Source: HGM04593 sp045634305 (GTDB taxonomy: Bacteria > Bacteroidota > Bacteroidia > Bacteroidales > Bacteroidaceae). From it: 52,622 bases of DNA. The position numbers were made by a program, and so were the translations under genes. The first letter of the stretch is position 1. The number at the start of each line of letters is the position of its first letter. The DNA lies in contig JAZQZZ010000037.1 in assembly GCA_045634305.1 (NCBI GenBank), positions 1 to 52,622 on the forward strand. Direction: 5' to 3'. A model generated the notes under the pieces. The model did no database searches, was not told where the DNA came from, and saw nothing but the letters and a program-made list of their open reading frames with translations. This document shows positions 35,401-44,170 of this stretch, in pieces.

Positions 35401-35858
35401 TCAGCGGTACTCTCTCTACAAGTGTAAACTGGAAGGATTTGTCCTGCACACTCGGCTTTACATATAAATATGGTGGAGTAGTGTATAACCAGACTCTTGT
35501 TGACAAGATTGAGAACCAGAATGTGGCATACAACCTTGATAACCGTGCAGGCCAGGGACGTTGGGAAAAACCTGGCGATGTCACTCCTTATGTGGGCTTC
35601 AGCCCCACAGGTGCCAACACACCTGCCAGCACACGATTCATTATGGATGACAATGAGGTGAGACTGGCAACATTGAATGTGGGTTACAGGTTCACCGGCG
35701 AGGACTTCAAGTATCTGCGCCGTGCAAACATTGACGTGTTGGCATTGAACTTTACGACAAATGACCTTGCCCGCATTTCAACCATAAAGATGGAGCGCGG
35801 TCTCGACTATCCGTTTGCACGTTCATACACCCTCTCACTCTCAATTATGTTCAGATGA
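32484..35858 (+). CDS. SusC/RagA-family TonB-dependent outer-membrane transporter with STN domain
   Basis: 1124 aa. A signal peptide of about 31 residues is followed by an STN (secretin/TonB short N-terminal) domain at about 40-113 and a carboxypeptidase-regulatory-like sandwich at about 129-207. The SusC-typical VVVTGI is at 215-220, the plug at about 225-350 (ending AAATSVYGSRAANGVVVVET), and a 22-strand barrel ends in SIMFR. It imports a substrate captured by the partner SusD lid, energised by TonB. The STN domain usually signals to an anti-sigma factor, but no such pair is in the window. The SusD start overlaps or follows the stop closely. Confidence 0.95.
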   Translation: MGKTNSNIRLFGKIAVLLALFLCGTTVVNAQDAAGWKEKPVTLRVSNQPLGKVLEMVAEAANAKITLQEVTLWNVNKPINLAVKNKPLDKVLGELVGDQNVIIRYEGENQIILQPDKQKEKDNKGEVVFVSGQVFDRDTQESLIGATVLITDGTGDNKGARGCQTDIDGKFSLRLNKKESISISYVGYETVSKQILKDENNLVFELKPSIEMAEVVVTGISRRSKDSFTGNYVEVKGDDLRRMSPTNILKGIQFFDPSFKIIENNLTGSDPNAEPDFQIRGDQSLGSKSMNSMDLMLDNVSSRPNTPLFVLDGFIVPMSRILDLDPERVETITVLKDAAATSVYGSRAANGVVVVETKVAPDGALSVSYNGTMTVQTPDLTDYNMMDAATKLETEWRAGLYNPTNAAQMNLYNSYRRNVLGGVDTYWLSKPLRTAIQNRHSLSVAGGTDVFRYSLDINAAMQPGVMKGSSNGTKGVNFNMTYLKDKFTMRANVGLSESNSSNSPYGSYSQYTRLNPYYIPTDANGQQIKVLDNNTVSGQSKMITNPLYDATVGIKDRTNSLSMTTNLSLEYMILKNLRITEQLSYSRGMAGTDRFLPADHTSFETEDDLTRKGSYYKSSGEMSSWSSNLGINYNLVLNKHLFSVFGNWTVNEDKNNYVNLSATGYPDSHMDDFIFGNKMETSMSNIGSENISRSIGLIGQFSYSYDNRYSADFNVSGEASSRYANHDLVPFWSVGGRWNAHNEKWLQGYLSNLVLRASYGVTGEQNFSPADAIEYYTFSETMRPYNSFPVLGALLSGLNNTGLGWAKTHNASYSVDFGFWKNRVNVTFNYYNNITKELLTNYDLAPSTGFSTMVMNAGELQNQGFDVTLNVVAVQNLRNQFFWTINANANANKNKIRKLSDYLKKVNEEQMASAGAPLPQYREGESTTTLYVVRSLGVDPVTGKEVYLKRDGTKTFVWNANDKVAVGDLNPKVSGTLSTSVNWKDLSCTLGFTYKYGGVVYNQTLVDKIENQNVAYNLDNRAGQGRWEKPGDVTPYVGFSPTGANTPASTRFIMDDNEVRLATLNVGYRFTGEDFKYLRRANIDVLALNFTTNDLARISTIKMERGLDYPFARSYTLSLSIMFR

Positions 35859-35875
35859 TTAAAGCCAGGAATAAT

Positions 35876-37315
35876 ATGAAAAGGATTATTTATATAATTA
35901 TAGTATCTTTTGTAAGCATGGTGTCACTGCCCTCGTGCTCGGAGTGGCTGGATGTTACACCCAATACCGATTTGCCTGCGAAAGAGCTTTTTACAACCGA
36001 GAATGGTTTCAACAGTGCACTTGCCGGTCTTTACATACTGATGACCGAGGAGGATACATATGGCAAGAACCTCAGCTTCGGGCTCATGGAGCAGCTTGCG
36101 CAGATGTATGACAAACTCCCCGATGGAACAACCGACCGCTCCAGTGTATATATATATGACAGGGAAACAAGCGGTGCATACAATACGAAAGGTGTGCTCT
36201 CAAACACATGGCGTGCCCAGTACAATGCCATTGCCAATGCCAACAATCTGCTCAAGTGGTGGGAATTGAACGGCGAGGTGGTGTTGCTTGACTCTGTGTC
36301 ACGTGATATGATACGTGGTGAGGCGCTTGCATTGCGTGCCTTCCTGCACTTTGACCTGTTGCGCGGATGGGGGCCTATGGACTATGCCGGCAACACAAAT
36401 GTCCGTGATATCAAGTGTATGCCCTATCGCTCAGTGGCCGACCACTCTAAGCAGCCGCTCTTGCCTGCCAAGGATATCGTTGCCTTGATTATAAATGACC
36501 TGAAGACAGCAAGGGAGTGCATGAGCCACGAGAAGGAACTTGATTTGGGCGAGGACCTGGGCAAGAGAAACATGCGCTTGAACTATCATGCCATCAATGC
36601 CATGTTGGCGCGTGTATACAGCTATGCGGGCGAGAAGGACAGCGCGGCAATGTATGCCAATATGGTAATTGACGAGTGCGGTCTCTCACTTCAGAGCGGC
36701 AACGACAACGACCCAATCCTCTCCAAGGAGGTTATCTTCGGTCTCAACATGTACGAACTTGAGGACAACCTCTCCGAGTACTTCGCTGTGGGCGACAAGA
36801 TGAAGACCAAGTATTACCTGAATATCCCCACGCTGAACCAGATATTCGAGTCAGTGGGCTCCGAGAGCGAGGATATGCGTGCCAAGGGTACTGCATTTTA
36901 CCGCAACAATGAGCAGCAGTGTGCCATATCATTGAAATACATTGAGAACAAGACCGGAATTATTCCGCTCATACGCCTGCCCGAGATGTACTACATTGCC
37001 TGCGAGGCTTCCGCAAACGGCGAAGAGGCTGCAATGTATGTAAACAGTGTGCGCAACAAGCGTGGTATCTCCAAGGCAAAGGATGTGTCGTGTGACACCG
37101 AGGAGTTGTGCATGGCAGCACTGAACAAGGAGTACCGTAAGGAGTTCTATGGCGAGGGACAGTACTTCTGGTTCCTCAAGACTCACGGTTTGACGGGTAC
37201 ATTGGGTCATTGCCCCGATGTGACTCTTTACGAGGAGAACTTCATATTCCCGTTGCCCGATGCCGAGGTTGAGTATGGCTGGACACAGGAAAATGAGGCT
37301 GAGGAAGTAATTTAA
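35876..37315 (+). CDS. SusD/RagB-family surface lipoprotein
   Basis: 479 aa. Lipoprotein signal MKRIIYIIIVSFVSMVSLPSC, with the lipidated Cys at 21 followed by SEWLDVTP, the classic SusD mature start. The helical TPR-like core (WRAQYNAIANANNLLKW, RGEALALRAFLHFDLLRGWG) and the C-terminal NKEYRKEFYGEGQYFWFLK segment are diagnostic. It forms the lid over the SusC barrel and selects the cargo. I chose the ATG at 35876; an ATG at 35855 overlapping the susC stop would add seven charged residues before the signal sequence. Confidence 0.95.
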   Translation: MKRIIYIIIVSFVSMVSLPSCSEWLDVTPNTDLPAKELFTTENGFNSALAGLYILMTEEDTYGKNLSFGLMEQLAQMYDKLPDGTTDRSSVYIYDRETSGAYNTKGVLSNTWRAQYNAIANANNLLKWWELNGEVVLLDSVSRDMIRGEALALRAFLHFDLLRGWGPMDYAGNTNVRDIKCMPYRSVADHSKQPLLPAKDIVALIINDLKTARECMSHEKELDLGEDLGKRNMRLNYHAINAMLARVYSYAGEKDSAAMYANMVIDECGLSLQSGNDNDPILSKEVIFGLNMYELEDNLSEYFAVGDKMKTKYYLNIPTLNQIFESVGSESEDMRAKGTAFYRNNEQQCAISLKYIENKTGIIPLIRLPEMYYIACEASANGEEAAMYVNSVRNKRGISKAKDVSCDTEELCMAALNKEYRKEFYGEGQYFWFLKTHGLTGTLGHCPDVTLYEENFIFPLPDAEVEYGWTQENEAEEVI

Positions 37316-37340
37316 TACAACAAGATTAAGAAGCAGATAT

Positions 37341-38690
37341 ATGAAAAAGAGTATTCATTATATAGTTTGCCTGTTGGGCCTGATGTTCACGCTGACTGCT
37401 TGTGAGGATCGTGAACCCGACCTCTTTGACAAGGATTCGAACGGTGCTTATTTTGATTATAACTACGCAAATGAGTTTGAGCAGACGCTCAACTTCAGCG
37501 ATTACATCGTGGGTAATCCCGACACGGTAACAGTTACATTTAAGGTGAAGCTACTTGGCTACCTGATGGACGAGGCACGCACTCTCTCTGTAAAGACAAA
37601 GACCATTGAGGGCTATGAACCGGCCGATGTGACAATCGACGAGGTGGTTTTTGCCAATAAGGAGTATGAGAAGCAGATTGAGGTAAAGGTGAAGCGTCCC
37701 GAACTTGAGGACAGCACTTATGCCATATGTATTTATCTCGATGGCAGCGGTGACATTGGTACCGGTATAGAAGGCAAGAATGAGATAAATCTCTATGTAA
37801 AGGAGTCGTATGAAAAGCCTGCTGTGTGGTACAGCCATATGGACACCTATCTTGGTGCATGGAACAAGGAAAAACATATCTTCCTTGCTCAGCACACCGG
37901 TGACAATGCGTTCTATTCAAAGCTTTTCAACAACGATATGCAGATGCATGTATTTGACTCTGTCTTTGCTCTAAACGTAAGCGCAGTCAATGCCTTGCTT
38001 GCGGCAGAACCCGATGAGGCTATTGTTGTTGACCTGCCTATTGCCAAGGAGAGTGACAAGCCTGCCTACAGTGAACCATATTTCTGGAGCGAATATGAGT
38101 CTGTGTTGGGTATGTTCAGGGCAAACAAGTTCTGCCGTTTTGTTGGTATGCTCGGCGGTTCAACAACAAGGGATATTGTAGAACTCTTTGCAAGCGACGC
38201 AGCAAAGCAGAAGATGGATGCCGAGGCAGCCAATTTCCACAAGGACGATGTCCTTTATATGCTCAACGAGTATTACGGATATGCATTGCTGGGGCTTCCT
38301 GTCTCTGAATACAGGAATCTCTGCTGGGTAAAACTCGATAATGCAGTAAACTACAAAGTTAGGATTCCATTCTGGTGGGAGGACCCGAACGGCCTCGGTA
38401 CAGCTGAAATTGTGAAGAAATACTTTGGTGAATACAGTGACGAAAAGTATCAGTTCATGCTCAAGACCGTAATGAAGGACGACGGTGCCGATAATTTCAT
38501 TACCGAGTCAATCCTGCCGTTTGTATATGACAAGGAGAACAATACCTATGCTTGGGACAGCTCGCTCTTCGGCACAAAGCAGCTTGCGGGCGAGGAGCGC
38601 TTTAAGGAGTGCTATCGCCTTATAAAGGCTGCCAATGACAAGCGTCCGCCAACAAGACGCTTTGATATTCCCGAGGTAGCTCTTGACTGA
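37341..38690 (+). CDS. DUF4843-like surface lipoprotein
   Basis: 449 aa. Lipoprotein signal with Cys21 in LTACEDREPD. The N-terminal half (about 30-155) is beta-rich with an FSDYIVGNPDTVTVTFKVKL strand pattern typical of DUF4843 proteins found beside SusD. The remainder is mixed and unrecognised. It is the third gene of the SusCD operon, 25 bp after susD. The likely role is an accessory cargo-binding surface protein; no catalytic motif is visible. Confidence 0.78.
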   Translation: MKKSIHYIVCLLGLMFTLTACEDREPDLFDKDSNGAYFDYNYANEFEQTLNFSDYIVGNPDTVTVTFKVKLLGYLMDEARTLSVKTKTIEGYEPADVTIDEVVFANKEYEKQIEVKVKRPELEDSTYAICIYLDGSGDIGTGIEGKNEINLYVKESYEKPAVWYSHMDTYLGAWNKEKHIFLAQHTGDNAFYSKLFNNDMQMHVFDSVFALNVSAVNALLAAEPDEAIVVDLPIAKESDKPAYSEPYFWSEYESVLGMFRANKFCRFVGMLGGSTTRDIVELFASDAAKQKMDAEAANFHKDDVLYMLNEYYGYALLGLPVSEYRNLCWVKLDNAVNYKVRIPFWWEDPNGLGTAEIVKKYFGEYSDEKYQFMLKTVMKDDGADNFITESILPFVYDKENNTYAWDSSLFGTKQLAGEERFKECYRLIKAANDKRPPTRRFDIPEVALD

Positions 38691-38731
38691 TAATTTTAGA
38701 ATCAAAACACATTCAAAGAGTATAATTTATT

Positions 38732-40459
38732 ATGAAAAAGATATTATCATTTCTGCTATTTGTGCCGTTGTTGTCTGCCTGTTATCAGGACTTGGGCAAC
38801 TATGACTACAAGCTGGACACAATGAATGAGATAACCTCTGTCACCTTTACACCATCCGTTACAAAATCGGCCGGAGGTGACATGATTGAGGTGCAGCAGG
38901 CTCTGGACGAGAACGACCGTCACCGTCGTGTGGATGTTGTTGTGGAGCAGACTCTCGCCCAGGATCTTGAGGATTTGGAGTTCTATTGGTTCAGGACATA
39001 TGTCGACGAGAATGGCAGGCCCATGCAGGATACCATCCGCACCAAGGGATTTCTCGAGTTTGACCTTCCTGTGGGCAAGGCTATGGCATACAACATCTTC
39101 CTGCAGATATATGACAAGACTACCGACCTGTCGCACTATTCGGGTTTCACAATAAAGACACGTCCTCTGTTTAAGAACAGTCTTTTTGTCTTGCATGGCA
39201 GCGAGGGTAGCCGCAAGGTCGGAAACATTGAGGTTATAGGTAACGACACAAAGATATATACCGATGTAAAGAGCGTTACCAAGGACAACAACAACTACGA
39301 TAATGCTACGGGCTTTGCCTATACTACTTATATCAACATCCCCGACGATTTGACACAGATTGGCGAGACATCTGCCCTGACACTCTTCTCCGGCAATGGC
39401 GAGACCAGGGTATACGACCCACACGGCATGAATGTAAAGTTCACTGCGCAGCAGATTTTCAAGCCCGAGAGTGAGAGCTTCTCGTTCAAGAGACTTGTGC
39501 AGACAGGTGACCCATCGAACTATACACTCTACAAGATGGTTCTTACCGAAAACGGCGAGGTGTATGTGGGTAACTTTGTGCATGCCCTCTACAAGCCCGG
39601 TCATGCATGCGAGAGCAGCACCGACTTGCCACATCAGGGCGATTATGAAATCACAGCAGCCACCATCACGCATAACCGTTTCCTCATGTGGGATGCAAAG
39701 AACAACCGTTTCCTCTATTCATCAAAGAGCGACGGTGGCTTTGCCATAGACGAGAGCAACTCCATTAAGCCAAGCTATGTTTCAAACAATCCTGTTCTTG
39801 ATGCGCATGTACGTTTCCAGGGACTGCAGTACTCACCGGTGGGCATGACTGCCGTTATGGGATATATCAACTACCGCGACAACTATGACCAACAGAACCC
39901 CTGTTTCATCTTCAAGGACGAGGCATCGGGCGAATACTACCGTTATGAGCTTCTCAAACAGGATATAGGCGACGGCAGCAAGGCTCCTGCAACACGCGGT
40001 GTCGACGGTGCTGAGGAGGAGGCTCTTTCGGCATATACCATCATTGGCGAGAAGAAACTCACGGGCCTTACACCCACTGACATGTCTACTATCACATATA
40101 ACTCGTGGTTTACCTCAACCAACCTCTTCTTTGCCGAGGGCAATACCGTTTATCGCTACAACGTGTCGAACGGAGACAAGTTCGTCGTATATGAGGCTCC
40201 TGCGGGTTACGATGTTACAAAAATAAAGTTCCGCACCGAGGATAGTTCTGCATTCAGCAGCGACCTTGGCCTCTACATGGACATAGTTCTGTTCAACGGC
40301 ACCAATGGCGCTGTGGCTGAAATAAAGTTCACTACGGCAGCCGATGTCGACAATGACTTTACTCCGCTCTTCTATGACCGTGACAACGAGGGCAACCTGT
40401 GGGGCGAAATCAAGGATATTCAGTTTGTGAATGACTATACATACGAAATGATTTATTGA
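38732..40459 (+). CDS. PKD-like family surface lipoprotein
   Basis: 575 aa. Lipoprotein signal with Cys17 in LSACYQDLGNYDY; the CYxDxGNYDY start is characteristic of the Bacteroidales PKD-like family encoded next to SusCD/DUF4843. An Ig/PKD-like sandwich at about 30-150 is followed by a repeated-strand region (about 155-575), with LFVLHG, FLMWDAKNNRFLYSS and YRYNVSNGDKFVVYE blades that suggest a beta-propeller-like fold. It is probably the fourth component of the outer-membrane uptake complex. No enzyme motif is seen. Confidence 0.82.
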   Translation: MKKILSFLLFVPLLSACYQDLGNYDYKLDTMNEITSVTFTPSVTKSAGGDMIEVQQALDENDRHRRVDVVVEQTLAQDLEDLEFYWFRTYVDENGRPMQDTIRTKGFLEFDLPVGKAMAYNIFLQIYDKTTDLSHYSGFTIKTRPLFKNSLFVLHGSEGSRKVGNIEVIGNDTKIYTDVKSVTKDNNNYDNATGFAYTTYINIPDDLTQIGETSALTLFSGNGETRVYDPHGMNVKFTAQQIFKPESESFSFKRLVQTGDPSNYTLYKMVLTENGEVYVGNFVHALYKPGHACESSTDLPHQGDYEITAATITHNRFLMWDAKNNRFLYSSKSDGGFAIDESNSIKPSYVSNNPVLDAHVRFQGLQYSPVGMTAVMGYINYRDNYDQQNPCFIFKDEASGEYYRYELLKQDIGDGSKAPATRGVDGAEEEALSAYTIIGEKKLTGLTPTDMSTITYNSWFTSTNLFFAEGNTVYRYNVSNGDKFVVYEAPAGYDVTKIKFRTEDSSAFSSDLGLYMDIVLFNGTNGAVAEIKFTTAADVDNDFTPLFYDRDNEGNLWGEIKDIQFVNDYTYEMIY

Positions 40460-40473
40460 TAAAGCAAAAAGGT

Positions 40474-41574
40474 ATGAAAAAGTATATATTGTCGGCGCTC
40501 TTCATCTTCTGTTGCGCCATGGCATCAGTTGCACAGGGTAGTGCTCTTACAATAAAGGGTAAAATCAACGGCATAAAGAACGGAATGCTCTATCTGCTTG
40601 CGCAGTCATCCGAGGAGAAAACCGACACCTTGGGCAGTTGCAAAATAAAGAAAGGCAAATTCAAAATGGAGGCAACTGTTGATGAACCGAAGTTCGCACA
40701 GCTTATGGTCGGCGGCTTTTCGGGTGGTTTTACACTGTTTGTAGAGCCCGGTGTGGTTTATGATGCCTATCTTAGCGATGGCGCCGACTACTACATCAAC
40801 GGTGGTTCACTGAACACCGCCTACAACGCTCACATGAAAGCGTCCGACTCTTTGCGCGCCGTTGTCACTGGCTTGCAGGAGCGCTACGAGGCAGCGCGTG
40901 CAGGGCGAAAGTTCCGCAGTGCCAGCCTAGTTAACGACACATTACAGCGCGAGCAGGAGAACCTGCGTGCAATGACACAGGAGTTTCTTGCTGCCAACGA
41001 CAACGTGATTCTTGCCTACACCATATATTCAAACATTCTCATGCGCAACTCGGGTTTCAAGGAGACACGTGGAATGTATGATTCCATGGGCAAGGGCGCC
41101 AAGGAGACACAGTTCGGACGCATAATAAAGGAGCGCATCGACCGCCTGTCAAAGACCGACAATGGCGCAAAGGCTCCCGATTTCACACTCAATGACCTCA
41201 ATGGCAACCCTGTGACAATGAGCGCAGTAAAGGGCAAGGTTAAAATCATTGACTTCTGGGCAAGCTGGTGCGGTCCCTGCCGTTTGAACAACCCTGCACT
41301 CAAAGAGATATATGCCGATTTCCATGACAAAGGACTGGAGATTATCGGTGTCTCGCTCGATGAGGAGAAGGAGGATTGGGCTCTTGCCGTGGAGAAGGAC
41401 GGCCTTGCATGGATAAATGTCTCTTCGCTCAAAGGCTGGGAATGTGAAGTAGCCCGCCTATACAACGTGAAGGGCATCCCGGCGCTTTTTGTGCTCGATG
41501 AAAACAACAATATTATAGCAACAGGTCTACGCGACGAACAACTCAGAGTGTTCCTGCAGGAGAACCTTAAATAA
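40474..41574 (+). CDS. Periplasmic TlpA-like thiol-disulfide protein, WCGPC active site
   Basis: 366 aa from the ATG at 40474 (MKKYILSALF); the upstream ATG at 40456 adds only MIKQKG before the signal peptide. The signal peptidase I site is near SVAQG. A DUF4369-like sandwich (about 22-110) with LFVEPGVVYDAYL is followed by a helical linker, then an AhpC/TlpA thioredoxin domain (about 232-366). The active site is WCGPC at 265-269 and the cis-Pro is in GIPALFV. It probably reduces disulfides of imported or secreted proteins. First of three paralogues in a row. Confidence 0.9.
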   Translation: MKKYILSALFIFCCAMASVAQGSALTIKGKINGIKNGMLYLLAQSSEEKTDTLGSCKIKKGKFKMEATVDEPKFAQLMVGGFSGGFTLFVEPGVVYDAYLSDGADYYINGGSLNTAYNAHMKASDSLRAVVTGLQERYEAARAGRKFRSASLVNDTLQREQENLRAMTQEFLAANDNVILAYTIYSNILMRNSGFKETRGMYDSMGKGAKETQFGRIIKERIDRLSKTDNGAKAPDFTLNDLNGNPVTMSAVKGKVKIIDFWASWCGPCRLNNPALKEIYADFHDKGLEIIGVSLDEEKEDWALAVEKDGLAWINVSSLKGWECEVARLYNVKGIPALFVLDENNNIIATGLRDEQLRVFLQENLK

Positions 41575-41586
41575 AAACATACGTCT

Positions 41587-42738
41587 ATGAGAAAATTTTT
41601 TGTTTTTGCATTGCTGGCCATATCAACAGTGATGATGGCACAGGAAAAAAGGTTTGTTATAAAAGGCGAGATGAGCAGTCCCATGCTCTGTTATAGCAAC
41701 GAGGCTGTTAAGGAGGTTAAGCTTGAGCAGCTGGTCGATGGTGTTACGGTTGTAACAGCAACGGCTGTGGTCGAGAACAACAAGTTTGTGTTCGAGGGCA
41801 TAGCCCCCGAAGAACTCAGCCTGTGTAATATCTCAGGCTTTGACAATGGTGCCATACAGTTGTTCCTCGAGGAGGGCGAGATAATCGTGGGACCTTTCGA
41901 TGCTGCATATCCCGCAGGAGCAAAGATTGGCGGCACACCAAACAATGACATGTACCAGGCATATATCGACCTCAACAGCCGGTGTGTAGATGAGGCAAAG
42001 GTGCGCATGAAGGGGGCACAGGCAAACATGCCTGCCGAGGTTAAGGGCGACCTGGCGGCTGAGGCAAAATATATCTCATCAGTCTTCCATGTGAACAACA
42101 TGCACTTCAAGGTAGCAATTATGGATTTCATATACAAGAACATCGATTCACCTGTGGTTCTGTATATCATCAAATACTCTATGATGCCTGCATTCAGTAC
42201 CGATGTCATCCAGACATTTCTTGATGCCGTTCCCGCCGAGCTGCACTCGCAGCCAATGTACAAGGAGCTTGTGAACGATGTACGTTCGGCAAACCTCAAG
42301 GTTGGTGCCGTGGCTCCCGATATCACAGGCCGTACCCCCGACGGCAAGGAACTCTCACTCTCCGACTTCAAGGGAAAATATGTCTTCCTCGACTTCTGGG
42401 CAAGCTGGTGTGCTCCATGCCGCCGCGAGATTCCTTATCTCAAAGAGGCGCTCGCATACTCGGGCGAGAGTGACAAAATAGTTGTCCTCAGCTACTCTAT
42501 TGACGATGAATATGAGGATTGGACAGGCTGCATTGCCGACAACGAACTTGTGCACCGCAACTGGGTACACATCTCTGTGCTCAAAGGCTGGAACAGCGAG
42601 GCACTGAAGTTCTTCGGTGTGAACGGCGTTCCTTATACCGCGCTCATCGACCCCGAGGGTAAGGTGGTGCAGTTTGAGCTGCGTGGCGAGGAGATGGTAA
42701 AGAAATTGAAGAAAATTGTAGACGGTATAAATGAATAA
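41587..42738 (+). CDS. Periplasmic TlpA-like thiol-disulfide protein, WCAPC active site
   Basis: 383 aa. Signal peptide MRKFFVFALLAISTVMMAQ. The N-terminal sandwich (about 20-115, with QLFLEEGEIIVGPF) and helical linker have the same plan as the preceding gene. The thioredoxin domain (about 240-383) carries WCAPC at 274-278 and the cis-Pro in GVPYTALI. The different CxxC dipeptide (AP versus GP) implies a different redox potential. It starts 12 bp after the first paralogue and its stop overlaps a possible upstream start of the third. Confidence 0.9.
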   Translation: MRKFFVFALLAISTVMMAQEKRFVIKGEMSSPMLCYSNEAVKEVKLEQLVDGVTVVTATAVVENNKFVFEGIAPEELSLCNISGFDNGAIQLFLEEGEIIVGPFDAAYPAGAKIGGTPNNDMYQAYIDLNSRCVDEAKVRMKGAQANMPAEVKGDLAAEAKYISSVFHVNNMHFKVAIMDFIYKNIDSPVVLYIIKYSMMPAFSTDVIQTFLDAVPAELHSQPMYKELVNDVRSANLKVGAVAPDITGRTPDGKELSLSDFKGKYVFLDFWASWCAPCRREIPYLKEALAYSGESDKIVVLSYSIDDEYEDWTGCIADNELVHRNWVHISVLKGWNSEALKFFGVNGVPYTALIDPEGKVVQFELRGEEMVKKLKKIVDGINE

Positions 42739-42745
42739 AGGAGGT
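42737..42745 (+). promoter_or_regulatory. Strong Shine-Dalgarno sequence deciding the start at 42752
   Basis: AAAGGAGGT ends 6 nt before the ATG at 42752. Such a full SD is rare among the genes of this window, and it argues against the in-frame ATG at 42731, which precedes it. Confidence 0.75.
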
Positions 42746-42751
42746 ACAGTT

Positions 42752-43921
42752 ATGCTACACAGAATATTATCGACAATAGCAGTGGCTTTCATCTGCATTG
42801 CAGCGAGTGCACAGGGTGTTTGTGTCATCAAGGGAAATATTGCCGACGACCGCATGAGCGATGGAAACAAGATAAAGAAACTCACCCTTACACGCACCGA
42901 CGAGCTTGGCCGTACAATTGAGGTTGCAACAGCCAAGGTGAAAAAAGGCAAGTATACTTTCAAGTATGAACTTGCCAAAGACGAACCTGTTTTTATGTAC
43001 GCAATCAAGGGCTTTGGCGAAGGAAATGATGTGGAGGTCTTTGTTGAGCCGGGTGAAGTAGCTGTAAACACATATAGCAATATGAGTAGCATTGCTACTG
43101 GTACCCCGACAAATGATCTGTATCTTGAGTACTGTGCGACTTGCAACGATGACTCTATTTTGCCTTTCGCTAAGGATATTCTTGAGCGCAAGCATGGTGC
43201 CGGGTGGTTTGCCACTCCCGAGGGTAAGGATGCCCTCAACCGGATAGCACGTGAGAGTATCAAGATAAAGGCTAATTTGTTAAGGATGCTTATCGACAAC
43301 AATGCATCTCCTATGACCCCGCTTATGATTGAGCGATGGTTGCCGCTTCTTACTCCTGCCTATGCCGACCAGATGGTAAACACCATACACATTGACCTCC
43401 AGAACCACCCATACTATCTCTCACTCCGCAATAAGGTGCTTGCAAATGACATGAAGGTGGGTAACGAGGTTCCCGATATCACATTGCCTTTGAGCAGTGG
43501 CGAGGTGAAGAAACTCAGCGACTTCCGCGGCAAATACGTTGTGCTCAACTTCTGGGCAAACGGCTGTGCAAAGTCTGACGCGGTGATTGCCGAGATGAAG
43601 AACCTCTACAATGTAGTGAAGGAGAACCAGGACCAGTTCGTAATCATCAGCGTTGCTCTTGAGAACGATGCTGCCGCTTGGAAGACTGCATTGGAGAGCA
43701 ATGGCATGGGCGGCGATGGTTGGCTCAATGCCTGTGACCTTGCCGGTGCCGCATCGCCTGCAGCAAAGCTCTTTGGTGTGGAGAAGGCCCCACGAATTGT
43801 GCTCATTGAGCAGGAGGGCCGTGCAGTGTCGCTCGACATGGATGTAGATGAGGTTGTGATGCGCGTAGAACAGATACTCTCGGGCGACCTCTACTACTTC
43901 GACCAGGCGGAATACAAGTGA
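42752..43921 (+). CDS. Periplasmic TlpA-like protein with monothiol CAKS site
   Basis: 389 aa from the ATG chosen by its SD (MLHRILSTIA). The signal peptide ends about SAQG. The plan matches the two paralogues before it: sandwich with FVEPGEVAVNT, helical linker, thioredoxin domain (about 238-389). The usual WCxxC is replaced: after NFWAN the sequence is Gly271-Cys272-Ala-Lys-Ser275, so the nucleophilic Cys stays and the resolving Cys is Ser. The cis-Pro region (KAPRIVLIE) is kept. A CxxS protein cannot cycle as a simple dithiol reductase; it may trap or isomerise disulfides, or serve as a binding protein. Confidence 0.85.
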   Translation: MLHRILSTIAVAFICIAASAQGVCVIKGNIADDRMSDGNKIKKLTLTRTDELGRTIEVATAKVKKGKYTFKYELAKDEPVFMYAIKGFGEGNDVEVFVEPGEVAVNTYSNMSSIATGTPTNDLYLEYCATCNDDSILPFAKDILERKHGAGWFATPEGKDALNRIARESIKIKANLLRMLIDNNASPMTPLMIERWLPLLTPAYADQMVNTIHIDLQNHPYYLSLRNKVLANDMKVGNEVPDITLPLSSGEVKKLSDFRGKYVVLNFWANGCAKSDAVIAEMKNLYNVVKENQDQFVIISVALENDAAAWKTALESNGMGGDGWLNACDLAGAASPAAKLFGVEKAPRIVLIEQEGRAVSLDMDVDEVVMRVEQILSGDLYYFDQAEYK

Positions 43922-43928
43922 TGAAAAT

Positions 43929-44115
43929 GACTAAAAAGCGAATTGCTGCGTTATGCTTGTCCTAAAAATCCTCATTTACTCCAAGTAAACTGCGGTTTTT
44001 AGGCCTTCACAAGCCGGCTGCCTTTGGCGAGCCTTGGCTACACTCGTAGCAAAACGCCAAAGCAAGCTTTGCGTTTCACTTGTTTGCGCAAGCCTTGCAC
44101 TTCATCTTTTTATTC
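43929..44115 (+). repeat. Intergenic repeat R3, copy with insertion
   Basis: Begins GACTAAAAAGC 7 bp after the stop of the third thioredoxin. It has the same hairpin core (ATCCTCATTTAC and GTAAACTGCGG) as 9549-9655. Relative to that copy it carries about 76 extra bp between two AAGCC motifs (about 44015-44094). The insert holds its own hairpin, CTTTGGCG with CGCCAAAG. Confidence 0.7.
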
Positions 44116-44170
44116 ATTTCCACTGCTTCTTAACAGTGGTAGGTTCATTTCTTTGATTGAGAATTGAATA

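Noticed and set aside
42731..42751. Upstream ATG of the third thioredoxin overlapping the previous stop
   Set aside because: It lies before the strong Shine-Dalgarno, which is correctly placed for the ATG at 42752.
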